DNA from: Chamaecrista fasciculata
Taxonomy: Eukaryota; Streptophyta; Magnoliopsida; Fabales; Fabaceae
Assembly (NCBI GenBank): GCA_003254925.1
Contig: QANZ01013303.1
Span: 20,656-84,655 of the forward strand
Length of the DNA: 64,000 nt
Reading direction: 5' to 3'
The translations under genes and the position numbers were made by a program. The number at the start of each line of letters is the position of its first letter. Position 1 is the first letter of the stretch. Below the pieces are notes generated by a model, which saw only the letters and a program-made list of their open reading frames with translations, was not told the DNA's origin and did not search any database. Of this stretch, positions 46,054 to 57,487 are shown piece by piece.

Positions 46054-46440
46054 GCCATTGAGCCACTTAAATTGAAGAGGTTATCTCCACACCTCGAGAA
46101 TCTCCAAGCTTTAATTTCTCATTTTTGTTGTTTAATTCTTTTGATTTTGTGCAATTTATGTTTGTATTAATGATACTAATAAACTAAAGTCCAATAATAA
46201 ATTCGAATAACGTAAGCTTCTCCCTCAGCATTTCGAAATGACCAAAGTTGAAACAATGTCATTTTTTAAAAATGTTTGACTATTAGTGACCAAAAAGGAA
46301 AACGTTCAGGTTCATTGAATAAGTTTATAAGTATATTAATATAATTTGAGTATTTAAAAATCAATATAATTTCTAAGTTTATAAGTATATTAATATAATT
46401 TAATGGCCAAATTAGTCATTTATCTTTTGGGTAAATTGCA
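46054..46440. other. Spacer upstream of the MADS gene
   Basis: AT-rich, with a short direct repeat ('ataagtatattaatataatt' near 46319 and 46382). Nothing codes here. It would contain the MADS promoter. Confidence 0.5.
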
Positions 46441-46460
46441 ATATATTTCTTTATATAAGA

Positions 46461-46530
46461 GCCATGAAGTGAAAAGTCCAGCTCGTTTTGCTGCTTCGTT
46501 TTCTTTTAGGGGAACAAATCTAGGAACCCA
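46461..46530 (+). pseudogene. Subtilase copy C, exon 2 remnant
   Basis: 'agccatgaagtgaaaagtcc' and the following 50 bp match exon 1060-1168 with several changes ('RGPN' becomes 'RGTN'). The match stops before the donor site, 14 bp before the gypsy element at 46544. After that element, intron-like sequence resumes at about 54275. Confidence 0.75.
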
Positions 46531-46543
46531 AATAGATACTAAC

Positions 46544-47353
46544 TGATAATAGGCTCAATAATTAGGAGACCCAATTGGCAGAAGATGCCCTTGGCTCAGC
46601 ACGCCATAGGCCCACAAGGTGGGTTATAAGGGCGAGAACGCCCTTAACCCCGCTAAGGCAAGGACGCCCATAACCATAGAGAGCATGGGCGCCCACGGAG
46701 CATAAGGTCGCAAGGAATAAGGAGACATTCCCTGAACCAATCAGGAACCAATCAAGGATCAACCAAGATCCGCTGTCAATCAAAACAAATCGCTCAGAGA
46801 TCCTTCCCATGGATTCTGCCTTGGTCATCAAGGCGCCTTACGCAAATAAGGAAATAGTGATTCACTTATCCTTAATTGGCAAAACAATATCTTCCTACAT
46901 GAAATATGAAAGATTATGATTCACCTCCCATATCACAGAAGATATCTCTTCTTACAATCAAGGAAGTTTCCTTAAATGGACTCTCCTCAATGAGCCTATA
47001 AATACAAGATGGTAACTCTATGAAAGGTACGTTACTCGCAGAAGATATCTTCCTACATGAAATATGAAAGATTATGATTCACCTCCCATATCACAGAAGA
47101 TATCTCTTCTTACAATCAAGGAAGTTTCCTTAAATGGACTCTCCTCAATGAGCCTATAAATACAAGATGGTAACTCTATGAAAGGTACGTTACTCGCACT
47201 ACTCATGCTATCGCATATTCGCATCTCTTATCACCCAATACTAACTTAAGCTTCGGATGTGAATAACAGGGGAGACCCCCTGTGGTTCATTATCTTGCAG
47301 GAAAATCTTACGGTGAACCGGGAAACGACCCTCGACCAAATCCTAGTTCATCA
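46544..47353 (+). mobile_element. 5' LTR with 158-bp tandem duplication
   Basis: 810 bp against 652 bp for the 3' LTR; the whole difference is a direct duplication (46889-47046 and 47047-47204). The duplicated unit includes the core promoter, so TATAAATA occurs at 46997-47004 and again at 47155-47162. Confidence 0.88.
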
Positions 47354-47372
47354 CTAGCGCCGTCTGTGGGGC

Positions 47373-50300
47373 ACAAATCAAAAGCTTTGTTCCTCTAAAA
47401 ATTTTGAGCATGGAAAAAATGGAGAAATTGTTCGATCTAGGGAGTAAAAAAATAGCTCTCAAGATTTATGATTATTTATTTATTATTATTATTATCACTT
47501 TAAAAAAAACAAAAAAAAAAAGGGGATTTTCGTTTGAATGAAAAGAATCCCAAAAGAAGACCCTTGTTCAAAAACAAGCCGCATAAACGCCGCACAACTG
47601 CCGCCACCATCATCTTCGCACGTCCTCGCTGCTCTGTTGCTCGCTACCTCCATCAGCTCCGCACAAAAGCCGCACAAACGCTGCGCATAAGAACAGTCAC
47701 CAGTCACCGCCGGTCCCGTCTCCGCCGCCGAACGTGGCAGACTTCGTCGTCGGTCAGCACTCGAGAAACATCGCACACTCCAGCCGCTCCACCCTTCGAC
47801 GACGCACACACTCCAGTTTCAGCGCCGCACGCAGTTGTCCATCGTTGTGGCCATCACCGGCTGCGACTTCTCCACAGCGCGACGCAGACGCCGTCGCCGG
47901 TCGGATCTGGAGGAGCGATGCTGTCCTCCGCTGTAAAGAGCCCCGCTGCAGAAGCTCTCTCTACCGCCACCGGTCTCGTTTCCGCCGCCAAACGCGGCCG
48001 ACGCCGTCGCCGTTGTCGGAGATGACTATGGCATAACCCAATTTCTTTCGCAACCCAACAGTTCACGTTGAGACCATGCTGCAAGCATTCCATTGACAAT
48101 CACGGCATCAAGAGTAATCTCTTCCTTTGTTATCTATTAATGCTGAAATTTGAGTGATTGTTGGCTGATTTTTGTTGGGTTCTGAAAGGATATGATTTTG
48201 CGATTATTTGACATAATATGATTCGCTTTTGCTAAAATTGATCACAGATTCGTTTTTTCTGTTTAAATTTCGGTTTAACCATGATACCTTCATGCTTGTT
48301 AGAAGTTTATTTGACAATTTTTGGGTCTACATATTATCCCAATCACCTAGACTTGAAATTTTTGATCAAATCAAAATGTCTACTAGGTATTTGATAAAAT
48401 GCCTACAAGAGAAATGAGAAACTCTAACAGAGAATTTGGATAAGATTACATACATGCTCACTATGTTTATTGTATAGTATGCTCAAGATGTGTAGTTCAT
48501 AATAAGCTAGGATGTTAATTTCATCCTCATTTGACATAGTTGAAAGAATCCAAGATTTTATACTTTCCAACGGTCCTGCAACTTGCGTTGAAATGTGCTA
48601 TTGTGAAACCAAGTCTAGTTGTTTCTTTATGCAAAGTCCAATTTTCTGTTTGATTAGCTTGACTACATACCCTCTTTTACTCAAAAGCAGGTTCTATGCC
48701 TAATGCATTATGGCAAAATAAAACCCCATTTATACATGGTCAATGAGTATTCTCTCTAACATGTTGCTCAATACACCTAAATAAATGTGCTTAACTGCTT
48801 GTCTTGGAAGGACACTTTTATTGAAATAAAGTGATGCAGGATTTAGTGAGGAAAAATTCACACCTCAAGTGTATTTTATCACAAAATATTACGCTTCAAT
48901 AATGGCTATGTACCAGCACCTTATCAAAGGTCTCATGTTACCGGTCAGCGTCCCTAACTAATCGGAATGCAAGTTCATATTAAATTAGCTGCCACCAACG
49001 GCACAGGCGCCACCGCCGTAAACGTAGGCGTCGATGGGAGTGCGGACGCCAATATGAATACAGGCGCAGACGCCAATGTGAATACAGGCGCTGCCGCGAG
49101 CATGGTTTATCAGATAAGTTTAACTTCTAAACATCTCTCTGATTACGAATTTGGTATTTGCCATTATTTGATCATAGATTTCAATTAATCTGAAGATTCT
49201 TGGGACTCTGTATGCTAGCACTTGCTTTAAAATTACTGTCATAGCTTGAACAAAATTTGAGATTCTGGTTTGAACTAGAAGGCACATGAGGTGTTTGACA
49301 TAATAACTACGAGAACTTTGAGGATAGTTATATACATACTTACATTTTTGCTTGTTTTACTTTGATAAAGTAATCACAATTGTACATGGTTAGCTGTATG
49401 GATGAACCTTGAATGTGCCCACAACGGGTTGATTTTGATGCCGGGATTAACTGGCCTGCTTATTATGTGGATGAAATGACATCCCTTGCTTAACTTTCAC
49501 TAGCACATGCAATTATCTTTCTGCTTCAAATTCATTACACCATCATTACTGCAAGGTATCATAGTACTTTCATTCCTAGATTTCTTCACGGATATATAAA
49601 ATCCTTTTTGGTCCTTGGTTCAACTTCATAAGGATTGGACTTGTTTGAATAATAATATGCATCGAATGCTTGGTTTTAGTACCATTTCTCAAAAGGCAAG
49701 GCATAGCTAGACAATATTATTTTAGTCTTTCTCATATACGCTAACAAGCATTGTCTTGGCATTGAGATTATGTGATGACTCATCATTTTCTTTATTTAAG
49801 AACTCAGGCGCTTCTCAGCATTTGGAAATCCTCACACTGGCGTCGCCATAAGTGTGGGCATTGTTGTAAGCGCCGCAGTACGCGAGGCGCCGCTATGGAT
49901 ATGGGCGCCACCATAAAAATTCCTGAGCAATTAAATTCATTTGATAATTTTTCTACATTGACAGCTTAGCTTCATTTTGGACTTTACAAAAATTCAATAG
50001 AGTGAGGCAAGAAAGCCTCCCAAGATTGCACATGAAAGATCAAACACTTGGCAGTCGCCCACCATGCCAGGCATACCATTTCAAGGAAGATTAGGCTCTT
50101 GATGCCCATTTACTAAAACTGTCTCAATGTAGAGACATGGGGACCCCTCATTTGCTAGCGTTTGATTCAAGATTCTCGCAATCTACCATCATCAACTTGG
50201 AGCATTTCATGGGAAGGAGAGAGTGGTATAACTCTAAATAAACAATGATGTAAAAGTGTCTTGTTGCAAGCATTAATTATTATTCTCAATTCTTTTACTG

Positions 50301-50455
50301 GATTCATTTATCTTTAAACTAACAGTTTATACTGGAATTATATTAGACAGATGTCTAGCCAAAATCGGCGACAAAGCCTCAGATAAATTATAGACATGGA
50401 AAGCTAATGGACTCGATCCAAACAACATTTGCATCCGCTTTAAGGAGAACAAAAG
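47373..50455 (+). other. Gene-like cargo in the Tat-like element
   Basis: A GC-rich island (about 47570-48025) with long overlapping frames on both strands and internally repeated 'tctccgccgccgaacg'-type phrases is followed by intron-like T-rich sequence. Two short GC-rich patches follow, near 48995-49105 (with a repeated 'gacgccaatgtgaatacagg' unit) and 49800-49920. The pattern looks like captured host exons and introns, but I recognise no protein and no clear splice chain, so no CDS is called. Confidence 0.4.
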
Positions 50456-50656
50456 TCACGCCTCATCAGGCGCCTGACACACACCGGTCCATAATCGGAG
50501 CCTAATTAGGCAAAAATCTACAATTACAAAAGAAAAACAAGGCCTTGACGCCATCTCAAGCATAAAGCCGCCAAGCAGCAAGGGCCTAGACGCCCAATCG
50601 GTCCATAACCGAAGCCCAATGAGGCGAAAATCGCTCAAGAGGGACGCCCTTAGCGA

Positions 50657-50852
50657 TTCTAGGACGCCTTGACGTCCAGTGAGTATGGCACTCACACCCC
50701 AAGCGGACATATCCTCCCTTGGTTCTAGGACGCCTTGATGTCCAGTGGGTATGGCACTCACACCCCAAGCGGACAGATCCTCCCTTGGTTTTAGGACGCC
50801 TTGACGTCCAGTGGGTATGGCACCCACACCCCATGGGGACATCATCCCTTGG
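50657..50852. repeat. Three tandem 66-bp repeats
   Basis: Units at 50657-50722, 50723-50788 and 50789-50852 each start 'ttctaggacgccttgacgtc' (or with one or two changes) and end 'ctcccttgg' or similar; the third is 2 bp shorter. They lie in the 3' non-coding part of the Tat-like element, where such elements often accumulate tandem repeats. They produce a repetitive - strand frame that is not a real gene. Confidence 0.85.
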
Positions 50853-50931
50853 GAGGCTAGCCACAAAAACATGCGCATGTATCGAACATCAACTTTGGGT
50901 CCCAGCACCCTCGTGGAAGGCATGGCGTCCT

Positions 50932-52978
50932 TGTTGGGAATCCTAGGCGCCAAAACGCAGCGGAACAAAATAAAAAAAAAAAAAACTTTAAAGCGCCTAG
51001 TCCTAGAATTCCCGAACGGATCCGCTAGCAGAATTTAAAACTTTTAGATAGTGGTATACCTCACGAGTTTCAATCGGCTGGTTGTACAAGGCGTGTGCAA
51101 GGAGTCCACTCTCAGCGTTCTCCCTCTACCGGTGATCCACACGAACAGTTTCTCGGGCACCAAGGTGCTAGCCTTCCGTTCTTTTCTCCAAAAGAATCAG
51201 GGACCAATCTACAGAGCTTTTGAACTCAAGAACTCAATCTTGAAACAAAAGGACTAAAAGTGGCGCAATAGAGAATCCCCCACAAGAACACCTTCTTGAA
51301 ATTCTCTATTCTCACAAACCCTAGTTTTTGGAGCCAAGTGGATTCTCTCTAACTCTTAGAAAAATCGACTTTTCTCTCTCTAGGTGAAATGGGCGATTTT
51401 CACTCTCTCTCTACAAGGAGGAAGAAAATCACAAAGCTAGGTTTAAGTCTTGGGGGGCAAGTCGACTTGCTCCCCTATATATAGATATAATATTTGGTGA
51501 TTTTATTATTCCTAAAATCATGATATTTTGATAATATTATAATTATAGGACTTGAATTTATAATTAAAATATTATCTTAATATTTCAATTTAAATTCAAA
51601 ATGCAATCTCTGAGAATCAAATGGAAGATCAAATCTTCCCATGGGACCCACAAGAGAATGCGCCATCCTCCCTCATTTTATCTTGGAATTTTATAAATCA
51701 AAAACATTCCGAACAATTAGGAAGTCATGATTCTCCAAAGATACTGAGTGGAGATCTCACCAAATCTATTTGAATCAAATCTTTTGAATTCAAACTTATT
51801 ATTTAAATTAATAAAACAATTTTATTAATCCAAATATACACAATGAGGCGCCACCCTCATATTAATATTGGGGAATTTTATAATTCAATAATTTCCTAAC
51901 TTTTAGGAATCTTATCTGAATTATTTTTCCCTAATATTTTAATTGTAAATAATTAATCCCCATTAATCATTTAACAATTATTATATTTAAACTTGTCCCA
52001 CAAATTCAAATATTTCACAACTGTAGATTAATTAAGACAAGACTTAATGTCCCAAACATTTTGTTGTGTCTTAAATCGTGCCACCGGAGTGACCCACGAA
52101 TTAACCCTAATTCGTGTCCCTTTAAGCGGTGTTCTGATCCTGCTCATGTGTGACCCAGCAGGCCCCACGTGAAGTTGGCAGCAAGCCATCTCTATGACCT
52201 ACAAGTCGTGAGCGGACTCTAGCAAGCCATCACGACTACCCAAAACACGTGAGTTATCGTTTTTACCAAAACCGACTTAACCTTAGTACCACCTTTTCAC
52301 AGACCCTATTGTCCTACGATATCTTGGTCATGGATTAGGCACAGGAAAGTCATCCATAATCCAAACCACAACTTTCTCGATTTCCTGAGTAAGTCCCAAT
52401 TTCCTGAGTGTCCACTCTTTTCCTGGGACAGACTCATCGAGGGCGCCAGTTAGATATCTCTCATCTAATGAGGGACAAAATCCCATCTTGGCCAATCCAC
52501 ATTCCTCAGCACGGCAATCAACCAAACCCGTACTTAGCCCTTATGGCTACCCTGTTACGGGAAACGTTAGACTAAGCCAAAGTCTGACAACTGCAACGCC
52601 GGAATAATGATGACCTCAGGTCTAAGGCATCGCGACAGGCGTACAGGAGAGGCAAGCTGATGACTAAACCCATGCAGGACTCTCCGGGTCAGTCCAGCAA
52701 CTCGTAACCCCTTACGTAATCGCACCATGACTCTCGTCCCAGCATCTAGTGCATGCATCTCTATGCACCGAGGTCATGCTGGTCTTAGTTCATTTTCGTT
52801 CCCACGAAAACAATCGACCAGGGACAAATTTAGATTAATTATCTCATAATTAATCACGGACGCTATCATAGTAAACATGCTAATAATATGATAACACATT
52901 AATTTACCTCTATAAATTAATCCAAATGTTCATAACATTTCACATAAAATGATTGGCCCTAGGGCACAATCTCCAACA
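50932..52978 (-). mobile_element. Copia-type solo LTR in the Tat-like element
   Basis: TGTTGGGAATCCTAGGCGCC...CAATCTCCAACA, 2047 bp, with a perfect 5-bp duplication 'gtcct' (50927-50931, 52979-52983). Shares blocks with the other large LTRs ('ggtgatccacacgaacag', 'ccctagggcacaatctcc'). Nested, so younger than its host element. Confidence 0.9.
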
Positions 52979-52983
52979 GTCCT

Positions 52984-53617
52984 TACCCGCGACTACGGGC
53001 CATCGCCCTCACAATTAAGTCCCAGCGACTTTATGGAAAGCATGGCGACCTAACACAAAGACCGCCAAGGTCTTCAAGAGATTCAAATGGAAACTAAGTC
53101 TCAAACTTTCTCAGCGAACGTGCCAAAATCATGGACGCTGCAAGCCATGAGGCTAGGAACATGAAAATCTTCCAAACGGAACGAGGACGCCAATGGCGCC
53201 ATCAAGAAATCATAAGCGAACGACAACGTCGCTAAGCGGGACTACCCTCGTGGGGACAAAATCTCACTTCTTTCAAAGGGACTAGTGATAATAGGGCCAA
53301 TAATTAACTATATCCAACTGACAAGGTTACTCCATGCCCAATACATAATTGGGTCAGGAAGCCCTTAGGCAGGCAAGGACGCCCAAACGGCATGACGCCA
53401 CTAAGGAGATCAAGGCCCTTGAGCGCCTAAGTAGCAACGCAACACAGGCAATGCAAATCACGTCTCGAATCAATCCAGATCGGGATAATTGCCCAATCAC
53501 CAAGAATGGAAAAACAAAGCGCCCCGAAACAAACCAACAAAAAACGTTGTATTCTTCATCCACTCGAAGGGGACTCCACTGATGGGGACAGAGCTTCACT
53601 TCTTTTGTTGGGACTAG
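52984..53617 (+). mobile_element. 3' non-coding region of the Tat-like element with an internal LTR-like start
   Basis: Contains 'gtggggacaaaatctcactt' and 'gggactag|TGATAATAGGGCC' at 53286, which imitates the PPT/LTR junction found again at 53618. The 330 bp in between loosely resemble a divergent or truncated LTR. The real 3' LTR starts at 53618, where identity with the 5' LTR is high. Confidence 0.6.
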
Positions 53618-54274
53618 TGATAATAGGCCCAATAATTAGGAGACCCAATTGGCAGAAGATGCCCTTGGCCCAGCACGCCATAGGCCCACAAGGTGGGTTA
53701 TAAGGGCGAGAACGCCCTTAACCCCGCTAAGGCAGGGACGCCCATAACCATAGAGAGCATGGGCGCCCACGGAGCATAAGGTCGCAAGGAATAAGGAGAC
53801 ATTCCCTGAACCAATCAGGAACCAATCAAGGATCAACCAAGATCCGCTGTCAATCAAAACAAATCGCTCAGAGATCTTTCCCATGGATTCTGCCTTGGTC
53901 ATCAAGGTGCCTTACGCAAAAAAGGAAATAGTGATTCACTTATCCTTAATTGGCAAAACAATATCTTCCTACATGAAATAGGAAAGATTATGATTCACCT
54001 CCCATATCACTGAAGATATCTCTTCTTACAATCAAGGAAGTTTCCTTAAATGGACTCTCCTCAATGAGCCTATAAATACAAGATGGTAACTCTATGAAAG
54101 GTACGTTACTCGCACTACTCATGCTATCGCATATTCGCATCTCTTATCACCCAATACTAACTTAAGCTTCGGAGGTGAATCACAGGGGAGACCCCCTGTG
54201 GTTTATTATCTTGCAGGAAAATCTTGCGGTGAACCGGGAAACGACCCTCGGCCAAATCCTAGTTCATCACTAAC

Positions 54275-55043
54275 AATTTTTTTTATTTGTATATGTAGTG
54301 GTTTATTATTTTTCATGCATCGAATTATAAAGACATGGAGAAAAATTATTAGATACATAATATTCTTTCCAATTTGAAGACATCGAAATATAGAGTGACT
54401 TTTAATTTAGTTATTAAAAATATTATTGCTCATTTATCTTTTAAAGATGATATTCTTTTCAATATTGTCATAATTTTCAAATTTCGTCTATAGTTTTATA
54501 ATTCAATTAAAAAATATTTTACTACATGCAAAATTAAGTATAAAAATATTATTATGTTAACTTAATCAATGATTTGGTCGTTAATATCGATAGAAACTTG
54601 GATATAATTTAAGAAACTTCATCTACAAAGAAATAAATTCTTGATAAAATAAAGTTATATGAATGATTAGATTAAAAGTCATTCGATCTATTTAAAGCTT
54701 AAATGTTTTTTTTGAATAAACTATTAATTTAATCACTGAGTTATATAAGTGTTATTATTTCAATCTTTAAAAACTTTTGATATGTTTTCTTTAATCTATG
54801 AGAACTCATGACTCATTATAATTTAATCATTACAGAGACTATACGATGATAAGGATGTTTGAAGAAGGATTGACTTGCTAATTATAAAATTTTAAAAACT
54901 AAATCAAATATTTTAAACAAGAGAACAGCTAGCACTCATATAATTTATAGACTAAAATATTAATTTCCTGTATAGGTTTTGTTTCAGAAGAAATGTATTT
55001 ATTTAATTAATTAACTGATCAGAGTGATTTATGCATGGTGTGG
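54275..55043 (+). other. Intron remnant of subtilase copy C
   Basis: From about 54480 it matches the copy A intron (1620-3083): 'gtataaaaatattattatg', 'cttggatataatttaag', 'gtttcagaagaaatgtattt'. It lacks the retrocopy, the hAT MITE and the last MITE of copy A and so shows their empty sites. Confidence 0.7.
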
Positions 55044-55219
55044 CCTGATATTGTAACTCTTGGCATTGACATATTAGCATCTTACATACTTAAGAAATCA
55101 CTGACTGGTATGAAAGGAGATACCCAATTTTCAAAATTTATAGCAATGTCTAGCACTTCCATGGCTCGCCCTCATGTTGCTGGTGTTGCTGTTTATGTCA
55201 AATGATTCCACCCTAATTG
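55044..55219 (+). pseudogene. Subtilase copy C, catalytic-Ser exon remnant
   Basis: Matches 3084-3260, but the acceptor AG is changed (tgtag to tgtgg), the catalytic block GTSMACPH reads STSMARPH, and a TGA interrupts 'VKSFHP'. The match ends at 'cctaattg', where unrelated sequence 'tgtaacaccc' begins. Confidence 0.88.
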
Positions 55220-55582
55220 TGTAACACCCTTTTTAATTACTTATTATAATAAATCTGATTAGGAATATTAACTCTATTTATTAAATAAAATAAAAATGTT
55301 GAATAAATTATCAAATAAATAAAATTATTAATTATAAAGATGTACAAAATATTTATTGTTACATAAATAATTAAATAGTTTATCGGCTAGACTTCTAATT
55401 AATGTCAAAACTCTCATAAATAGCACCCAATCCCTATTGTGTGGGGAACTGACTTCTAAGCAGGATTCATCATCTTCATGATCTGGATATATCATGAAAT
55501 AAAAGCGAGAATTGAAAATCATCAGTAGAAAAGGAAACAAGTTAAAAACATTTTACATGATGCGTCCAACTGTACAAGTTAC

Positions 55583-55616
<34 letters not shown>
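55220..55616. other. Unclassified insert in copy C, left part
   Basis: Starts 'tgtaacacccttttta', as many LTRs do, and ends in a (TAA)n run at 55583-55625, where the Mutator-like element is inserted. It may continue at 56761-57156. No ORF or matching end identified. Confidence 0.35.
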
Positions 55617-55625
<9 letters not shown>

Positions 55626-56751
55626 GGGTAAAATGCATTTTGGTACCCTGTGGTTAGGACCGAATCCACTTTGGTATCCTGAAAGACAAAATTTGACACT
55701 TTGGTACCATGAGGTTTGTGTCGTTAGCACATTACCCTGTGGCTATTTTCCGTCAAGATTTAACAAAAAGTGGTGACGTGGCTCAATCTTAGTCGTCGAT
55801 TTCTACATCTTATCCATTAGTTTCTATTGAAGCTTAAATCATATTTCACTCCTCAACAAGATTTCTTTTGTGTGTTTAGGTCCCCTCCCTTTGGTAAAAC
55901 AAATCAAAGCACAACAAACTTAAAGATAAAATATTATAGTTAGATCATTATATTTTGTTATCATAACTTACTCAATAACTTGCATGAAAAAATTTTAGTT
56001 TTATCATAATTTCATAAAAAAAAAAAATATTTTAGTAATTTATTAAATTATCTAGTGAAACTAAATATTAATAATTTACTTTGTAAATTAATTAATGGGA
56101 ATATTCTTCAAACTATTCAAGTTTACTTTCAAAATTTTATTTAAGTAGTTGTATATGAATATGGGTAGGACTAAATTGCATTTATTTTTTAGATTTAGGA
56201 CTGATATGTAATTATCTCTGTTTTTATATTTTCCAAAATTACATTTTGACCCCAAAATGTTTTTGTAATTTTTATTTTAGTCCTCAAATATCATGATCTA
56301 GGGAATTTTTTTTGTAAACTTTGAAACTATTTGGAGGCATTATGTAATTTTTACAAAAAATATTGTAAAATTTATCTTCTCACCATCGAACCACACAGTT
56401 TTAAGACTAAACTGCATTTATTTTTCAGATTTAGGACTAATCTGTAATTTTATTCTTTTTCCAATATTTATCATAATTACATTTTGACCTCAAAAGTTTG
56501 TTATAATTTTCATTTTAGTCCTCAAATATTATGACTAGGGACATTTTTGAAAATTTTGAAACTATTTGGGGGTATTTTGTAATTTTTGCAAAAGTGATAA
56601 AAATTTTTTGTTAAATCTTGACGAAATATTACCACAGGATACCAAAGTGCTAACGGCGCAAACCACAGGGTACCAAAGTGTCAATTATTTTCTTTCAGGG
56701 TATAGAACTAGATTCGGTCCTAACCACAGGGTACCAAAGTGCATTTTACCC
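55626..56751. mobile_element. Mutator-like element with about 140-bp TIRs
   Basis: Left end GGGTAAAATGCATTTTGGTA and right end ...TGCATTTTACCC are inverted over roughly 140 bp, with repeated 'ggtaccctgtgg' phrases. 9-bp flanks 'taataataa' (55617-55625, 56752-56760) fit a MULE, though the target is a TAA repeat. The interior has two diverged copies of a segment about 240 bp long (about 56165 and 56405) and no transposase. Confidence 0.78.
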
Positions 56752-56760
56752 TAATAATAA

Positions 56761-57156
56761 TAGTTCAATCAAAACATAAATCTCAAGCTCAACCACATAA
56801 GTTCATCTTTACTTTTACTTTTACGTTATGGTCACAACCTCTCTCGCCCTACCATCTCATGGTTGGTGGCTTTCCTCACACTCTAGTGGCTTTCCTCACT
56901 CACCGTCTTTGTATATACCAAGGCGTCCCCAAGTTGGATCCAAACAGACAAACCATGATTGACATAACCCGATGACTTTTCTCACTCACCAAGGATCATC
57001 TCTCCCGGTATCACCTCTTCATATAGAGGATCATATCTCCATCTCATCTTGAGATCATCTTCCTTACCGAGGATCATCATTTCTCCATAATTCATGTTAT
57101 TGAGTTTGAGATAAAATATCAAAATATAATACATCGAAATATAGAGTGACTTTCAA
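56761..57156. other. Unclassified insert in copy C, right part
   Basis: C/T-rich sequence with repeated 'tcaccgaggatcatc' or 'ccaaggatcatctctcc' phrases. Possibly LTR sequence; no boundary found. Ends in 'catcgaaatatagagtgact', also seen at 54380. Confidence 0.35.
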
Positions 57157-57304
57157 TTTTGTTAAATCTTGACAGAAAATAACCGCAGGGTACCAAAGTG
57201 CTAACGGCACAAACCTCAGGGTACCAAAGTGTCAAATTTTATCTTTCAGGGTACCAAAGTGGATTCGGTCCTAACTACAATGTACCAAAATACATTTTAT
57301 CCTA
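57157..57304. repeat. Lone TIR related to the Mutator-like element
   Basis: 'gttaaatcttgacagaaaataac' onward to 'acattttatcct' repeats the right arm of 55626-56751 (56612-56751) with about 10% changes. No left partner is close, so it is a truncated second copy or a deletion product. Confidence 0.65.
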
Positions 57305-57487
57305 AAATTAATAAATTGCAAGTTCTCAGAGAGAGAATATGTGAGCTTTATATGACAGGGTATAAGAAAAATATTTAGAGAAGTTTTATTGTTATGAGGT
57401 AGTTACCAATATATAATGAGCCGAGGTGATTATAAATTGCTTAGTTAATTTAATTATTACTTGTTATTTAATTATAATTGAATCTAT

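Larger units (their letters stand above)
46544..54269 (+). mobile_element. Complete Tat-like gypsy element, non-autonomous
   Basis: 7726 bp, flanked by a perfect 5-bp duplication 'ctaac' (46539-46543, 54270-54274). LTRs 46544-47353 and 53618-54269 begin TGATAATAGG and end AGTTCATCA; PBS 'ctagcgccgtctgtgggg' at 47354-47371. The interior has no gag or pol that I can recognise. Instead it has GC-rich islands, intron-like sequence, tandem repeats and a nested copia-type solo LTR. The LTRs differ at few positions apart from one duplication, so the insertion is fairly recent. It must rely on proteins from related elements. Confidence 0.88.

Noticed and set aside
47534-48036. 163-codon Arg/Ser-rich frame and its overlaps
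   Set aside because: GC-rich island readable in several frames; no domain or credible start. Reported as cargo, not as CDS.
50657-50852. CRISPR array
   Set aside because: Units are contiguous 66-bp tandem repeats without unique spacers, in a plant retrotransposon.
50456-50968. 170-codon - strand repetitive protein
   Set aside because: It is a translation of the 66-bp tandem repeats; the nested LTR interrupts the region just beyond.
43251-55219. Copies B and C as alternative exons of copy A
   Set aside because: Order is 4', 2', 3', splice sites and catalytic residues are lost, and 30 kb of retrotransposons and a MADS gene intervene.
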